Shown here: positions 63,583 to 64,000 of the stretch, in pieces
Position numbering within the stretch: position 1 is the first letter of the stretch
Layout: each line of letters starts with the position of its first letter
NCBI RefSeq assembly: GCF_001956045.1
Contig: NZ_MRTH01000020.1
Coordinates: forward strand, 62,001 to 126,000
DNA length: 64,000 bases
Direction: 5' to 3'
From: Paenibacillus sp. FSL H7-0331
Lineage (GTDB): Bacteria > Bacillota > Bacilli > Paenibacillales > NBRC-103111
Notes under the pieces: generated by a model
Databases searched by the model: none
Seen by the model: the letters and a program-made list of their open reading frames with translations, nothing else
Told to the model about the DNA's origin: nothing
Made by a program: the position numbers and the translations under genes

Positions 63583-64000
63583 ATGGAACGGACACGCAAT
63601 CGGACGGAGGGACAAGGCAAGCGAAATAGCCCGGTCCGCCCCACGGAAACGAATCGGGATATCCCGGCTACGATGTGGTCGCATGTGCTGCAATTGCAGG
63701 AGACGGTGGGAAATCGAGCGGTCGGTCAATGGCTAACCCGTTCCCAAACCCCTTCGACGACGATTCAAATGATGAGAGACAGAGATACGTTTCTCACTCA
63801 ACGTACTCCTCGGGAAGGGCAAAACGAACTGCTAGAGCAGATTGCCGGGCAACTGGAGCAATACCGGTCGCTCAGCAGTGAAAACGACGCAAATGGTCAA
63901 ATGCGACTGCATGCCTTGAAGCAATTAGATACGCATATCCACAGTTGGATGAATACATTCGTTGAAAGGAAGATCAATGAAGTTCCGAACGGCACCTTGC
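63583..64000 (+). CDS. eCIS-core/DUF4157-type protein, N-terminal part (truncated by the window end)
   Basis: An open frame of 139 codons with no stop before the window ends. AAGAGGGA precedes ATG 63583. The N terminus is basic and disordered (MERTRNRTEGQGKRNS). Then comes LQLQETVGNRAVGQWLTRSQ, matching the L-Q-x-x-x-G-N-R-A-V motif that begins many proteins with DUF4157/eCIS-core domains. These proteins are linked to extracellular contractile injection systems and polymorphic toxins. A helical segment with LHALKQLDTHIHSWMNTFVE follows. The defining metallopeptidase-like core, if present, lies beyond the window. Confidence 0.6.
   Translation, partial: MERTRNRTEGQGKRNSPVRPTETNRDIPATMWSHVLQLQETVGNRAVGQWLTRSQTPSTTIQMMRDRDTFLTQRTPREGQNELLEQIAGQLEQYRSLSSENDANGQMRLHALKQLDTHIHSWMNTFVERKINEVPNGTL

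Overview
The window looks like chromosomal DNA of a Paenibacillus-type, spore-forming Firmicute. The evidence is a gerA/gerB/gerC germinant-receptor operon, LplB/YtcP/LplA-type sugar ABC systems without their own ATPase, two large membrane-spanning AraC-family sensor-regulators, AGGAGG ribosome sites, frequent TTG/GTG starts, a perfect Fur box and a consensus CcpA cre site. I saw no rRNA, tRNA, CRISPR array or intact insertion sequence.

Layout. 1-4450: a decayed short-chain dehydrogenase, a Rieske oxygenase, a DHA2 drug exporter and an iron-regulated siderophore-binding lipoprotein. 4900-16840: glycan cluster A (two permeases, binding lipoprotein, FAD oxidoreductase, AraC sensor, 1574-residue secreted beta-helix enzyme resembling GH141). 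17085-21307 (minus strand): germinant-receptor operon with a small membrane protein. 21480-28470: gene debris, a MerR regulator with its zinc alcohol dehydrogenase, a GerA fragment, a rifampicin-phosphotransferase-like enzyme, an SF0329-type protein and an arylamine N-acetyltransferase. 29208-36680: glycan cluster B (AraC sensor, cytosolic sulfatase, LplB/YtcP/LplA). 36911-43333: cluster C (CUT1 transporter with a GntR regulator between its permease genes, GH43 enzyme, metallophosphoesterase). 43880-55337: cluster D, the most coherent metabolic system here. It has a full Ugp-like ABC importer, a glycerophosphodiesterase, a divergent DeoR regulator, an erythritol/L-threitol-type dehydrogenase, an RpiB-type isomerase, a split DhaK/DhaL kinase, a HAD phosphatase and a second glycerophosphodiesterase. 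55338-62750: a degraded zone with IS66 and IS3 remnants, a duplicated signal-peptide ORF and an SDR tail, around an intact XRE/SDR pair, a membrane protein and a TehA-like channel. 62751-64000: an MmcQ/YjbR protein, a candidate small RNA, and the start of an eCIS/DUF4157-like gene that runs off the end.

How the genes work together. Clusters A-C each pair import of an oligosaccharide with one or two processing enzymes and, except where noted, a sensor-regulator. Cluster D can be read as tetritol catabolism: polyol to erythrulose (dehydrogenase), erythrulose to its 4-phosphate (DhaK with DhaL), then erythrose 4-phosphate (RpiB/EryI type). The phosphodiesterases suggest the imported form may be a phosphodiester. 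Its two operons share a near-identical promoter and similar AT-rich blocks that flank the DeoR gene, suggesting one regulon. Function calls rest on recognised motifs and context; no database search was possible.
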